Below, one piece after another: positions 13,664 through 15,546 of a stretch of 15,546 nt of DNA. The notes beneath the pieces were generated by a model. It was not told the origin of the DNA. It did not search any database and saw only the letters and a list, made by a program, of their open reading frames with translations. A program made the translations under genes and the position numbers. Source of the stretch: Ch67 sp964491665 (GTDB lineage Bacteria > Pseudomonadota > Gammaproteobacteria > Pseudomonadales > Ketobacteraceae); assembly GCA_964491665.1 (NCBI GenBank), contig CAZBII010000109.1, forward strand, positions 1-15,546, read 5' to 3'. Numbering within the stretch: the first letter of the stretch is position 1; every line of letters begins with the position of its first letter.

Positions 13664-14146
13664 ATGTTCAACGTGAAGCAACTGGTTGTATCGGCGGCAA
13701 TTTTGGTGGGTGTGGCAATGTCGGGACAGGCCCTGGCATCGAAGCTGGCGGATCAGACCGGCAATGCCGAACCAATGGGCACCCGCTCCATCATGAGCCC
13801 TGCCAAGATCGATGCCCGCACCCAGCCGGCCGCCAAGGTCTGCAAGCAGGGTGAGGAATGTGGCGGTGCCGCCGCTGCTCCGGTTGCTGCCGCTGCTGCA
13901 GCGCCCAAGTCTCCCGAAGAAATTTACAACGGCACCTGTGCTGCCTGTCACGCCACTGGCGCTGCCGGCGCTCCCAAAGTGGGTGACGCTGCTGCCTGGG
14001 CGCCGCGTATCGCCCAGGGTGCCGACACCCTGCACAAGCATGCGCTTGGCGGCTTCAACATGATGCCCCCCAAAGGCACCTGCGCAGCCTGCTCCGACGA
14101 CGAAATCATGTCCGTGGTGGATTTCATGGTCGGCAAATCCAAGTAA
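13664..14146 (+). CDS. cytochrome c5-like periplasmic c-type cytochrome
   Basis: This 160-residue precursor has a Sec signal peptide (residues 1 to about 25, with cleavage expected after SGQALA), so the protein acts in the periplasm. The heme site is CAACH (Cys92, Cys95, His96), and the distal ligand is probably Met134 in NMMPPKG. TCAACSDDEI follows directly; the MPPKG plus CxxC combination is the mark of the cytochrome c5 group, small electron carriers for oxidases or other respiratory enzymes. A Cys60/Cys66 pair (VCKQGEEC) and an Ala-rich linker (about 69-80) precede the heme domain. ATG 13664 is chosen because GGAGAGAGGG lies just upstream and the signal peptide begins there; the TTG-led extension from 13583 would spoil it. 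A strong terminator follows at 14173-14205, so it forms a one-gene unit or the end of one with the DUF4136 pair. Confidence 0.93.
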   Translation: MFNVKQLVVSAAILVGVAMSGQALASKLADQTGNAEPMGTRSIMSPAKIDARTQPAAKVCKQGEECGGAAAAPVAAAAAAPKSPEEIYNGTCAACHATGAAGAPKVGDAAAWAPRIAQGADTLHKHALGGFNMMPPKGTCAACSDDEIMSVVDFMVGKSK

Positions 14147-14172
14147 CCTGCGGCAGATTGCCAACGGTTCCG

Positions 14173-14205
14173 AAAGCCCTGCGGTGACAAGCCGCGGGGC
14201 TTTTT
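14173..14205 (+). terminator. intrinsic terminator after the cytochrome gene
   Basis: AAAGCCCTGCGG (14173-14184) pairs with CCGCGGGGCTTT (14192-14203) in a 12-bp stem with one G-T pair and a 7-nt loop, ending in five T (14201-14205). It lies 26 nt after the cytochrome stop. Confidence 0.9.
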
Positions 14206-14233
14206 CGTTTCAGGTCGCCGGATTCGGCTTGGC

Positions 14234-14239
14234 TATAAT
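14234..14239 (+). promoter_or_regulatory. consensus -10 TATAAT before the histidine kinase gene
   Basis: A perfect TATAAT lies 37 nt before the kinase ATG, directly after the cytochrome terminator. No clear -35 is present at 16-18 nt spacing, so an activator may be needed or the promoter may be weak. Confidence 0.45.
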
Positions 14240-14276
14240 CGATAGGCGCACACAACAATAATTCAGGACGGGTGGC

Positions 14277-15546
14277 ATGCCAGTACACAGACGGGGAGCG
14301 GGGCACCGGCAGCGCGGGCGGCTGATCCTGCCGACGCGGATCGGTGTGGTGTCGCTGCTGCTGGTGATGCCGCTGGCGCTGGTGCTGGTGCAGCTGATGT
14401 TCACCTGCGACGATCAGCTTGAACAGGTGGATCGCAAGCTGCGCGCCGTGCAGGATATCCGCACCCTGCAGTCGGTGGTGGACAATGCCGAACGCCTGCG
14501 CGACCTGGGCATCATTACCGTGTACGAGCGCAGCGACGAGCCGGATACGGAATACGCCAGCCAGCGCACCGAACTGCTGCGCGCCATCGATGAACTGCGC
14601 CAGGACCAGTCCCTGCGCGAACACAATCCGCTGATCGGTCTCACCATTCCCCGCCTGCTGCACCGGCTCGACCGGATTCGCCCCACCGTCAGCACCGAAG
14701 TGAACACGCCCGACCTGGCCTTTGCCGAACATCAGCCGCTGGTGGAAAGCCTGCAGCAGCTGCAGTTCCGGCTGGCGGATCAGGGTGGCATGTTCAACGA
14801 CAATAACCAGCTGTCGCTGGTGCTGGTCTATCTGGCGCTGGACGAATCCGGCGAGCTGTTCACCCTGCTGGGCCGGGTACGCGCCTACGGCAGCCTCTAT
14901 CTGCGCGTCGGCCACGTGCCATCCGATGGCGCGCTGGCGCTGGAGCAGATCTACAGCAGCCTGATGAGCCAGCAGGACGCTCTGCAGGACCGGGTCAAGC
15001 GCCTGCTGAAAGATAATCCGGCGCTTGCGACGGTGCCACCGTTCGACCGGGACAGCTGGCTGCATCTGGAGACGGTGGCGGAGTTTCTGGATACCAATGT
15101 GATTCAGGCGCCGGATCTGGAAATGCCCTGGCGCGACTATTTCGATGCCGTCAGTGTGCAGATCGTCAGCTATGCCTCCGCGCGCGACCAGCTGCTGCGT
15201 CATCTGGCCGAGATCTATCACGCCGAGCGCAGCGACCTGGTGCAGCAGCAGCGCATTTATCTGCTGGCGCTGGTGTTGCTGGCACTGGTGTTTGTGGTGC
15301 TGTACGTGATGGACCTGCGCGAATCCACCAACAAGGAACGGGTGCGGCAGGAGAAGGAAGCGGCGGAAGCGGCGGACCAGGCCAAGAGCCAGTTCCTCGC
15401 CACCATGAGCCATGAAATCCGCACGCCCATCAACGGCGTGCTGGGCATGGTGGAGCTGCTGTCGGACACGCCGCTCAACAGCGAGCAGAAGGATTATCTG
15501 CTGGCGCTGCGCAGTTCCGGCCAGACCCTGCTGGCGGTGATCAACG
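14277..15546 (+). CDS. membrane sensor histidine kinase, 3'-truncated
   Basis: The frame is open from ATG 14277 to the window edge (423 codons and one base), so the gene continues beyond. AGGA lies 8 nt upstream of the start. The protein begins with a basic tail and a membrane helix (about residues 21-43), then a periplasmic sensor region of about 280 residues with many Leu/Gln/Arg-rich helices and no family I recognise. A second membrane helix follows (about 327-346: IYLLALVLLALVFVVLYVM). A short charged coiled coil then leads straight into the HisKA domain, whose H-box FLATMSHEIRTPINGVLGM has the phospho-acceptor His379. I see no HAMP domain between helix and H-box. The H-box wording is that of hybrid kinases (BarA/ArcB-like), so receiver and Hpt domains may lie downstream; that is a prediction. 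The ligand is unknown. Confidence 0.93.
   Translation, partial: MPVHRRGAGHRQRGRLILPTRIGVVSLLLVMPLALVLVQLMFTCDDQLEQVDRKLRAVQDIRTLQSVVDNAERLRDLGIITVYERSDEPDTEYASQRTELLRAIDELRQDQSLREHNPLIGLTIPRLLHRLDRIRPTVSTEVNTPDLAFAEHQPLVESLQQLQFRLADQGGMFNDNNQLSLVLVYLALDESGELFTLLGRVRAYGSLYLRVGHVPSDGALALEQIYSSLMSQQDALQDRVKRLLKDNPALATVPPFDRDSWLHLETVAEFLDTNVIQAPDLEMPWRDYFDAVSVQIVSYASARDQLLRHLAEIYHAERSDLVQQQRIYLLALVLLALVFVVLYVMDLRESTNKERVRQEKEAAEAADQAKSQFLATMSHEIRTPINGVLGMVELLSDTPLNSEQKDYLLALRSSGQTLLAVIN

Noticed and set aside
14124..15413. Long minus-strand open frame (429 codons) opposite the sensor kinase
   Set aside because: The product is rich in His, Gln, Arg and Leu without any motif, as expected from the antisense of a GC-rich Leu/Gln-coding gene. 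The plus strand holds a clear kinase with membrane helices and an H-box.

Overview
The window reads as a piece of a Gram-negative, most likely gammaproteobacterial, chromosome. The pointers are lipobox signal peptides, a cytochrome c5-type protein with its characteristic Cys-containing tail motif, tandem DUF4136 lipoproteins, a BarA-style membrane histidine kinase and sigma70-like promoters with ordinary Shine-Dalgarno sites. I cannot place it below class with confidence. No CRISPR array, insertion sequence or integrase was seen.

Left and middle (1 to about 12,060) is an accessory-looking lipid and secondary metabolism region. A 5'-truncated ketoacyl synthase III (KAS III) with an intact Cys-His-Asn triad is followed 35 nt later by a PAPS-type sulfotransferase (+). 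Then come a convergent arylsulfotransferase-like lipoprotein (-), a divergent ABC1/UbiB-family atypical kinase (+), and two convergent regulators: a GATase1-like/AraC fusion (+) and a TetR protein (-). Next is a likely operon: a fatty acyl-AMP ligase fused to an acyl carrier protein (FAAL-ACP), an unrecognised 64-residue protein, and an MpaB/DUF2236-type oxygenase, closed by a strong terminator at 12031-12057.

Taken together, the region could activate a fatty acid onto an ACP, elongate or condense it, oxidise it and sulfate the product. That pathway is inference from neighbourhood; no sequence feature proves the genes act together.

Right part (12,206 to 15,546) looks like core genome and is visibly more GC-rich: a tRNA-Arg(CCG) gene (-), two overlapping paralogous DUF4136 lipoproteins, a cytochrome c5-like protein with its own terminator, and the start of a large sensor histidine kinase that runs off the window. 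The composition change falls near the tRNA, whose 3' end faces the accessory region. That is the usual geometry for an island boundary, though no attachment-site duplication or integrase is visible here.

Regulatory highlights are a well-formed sigma70 promoter with an embedded 14-bp perfect palindrome in a very AT-rich gap before the AraC gene, a second site of the same TGAC-N6-GTCA form in the gap between the lipoprotein and the ABC1 kinase, and several palindromes in the 720-nt gap before the FAAL gene.
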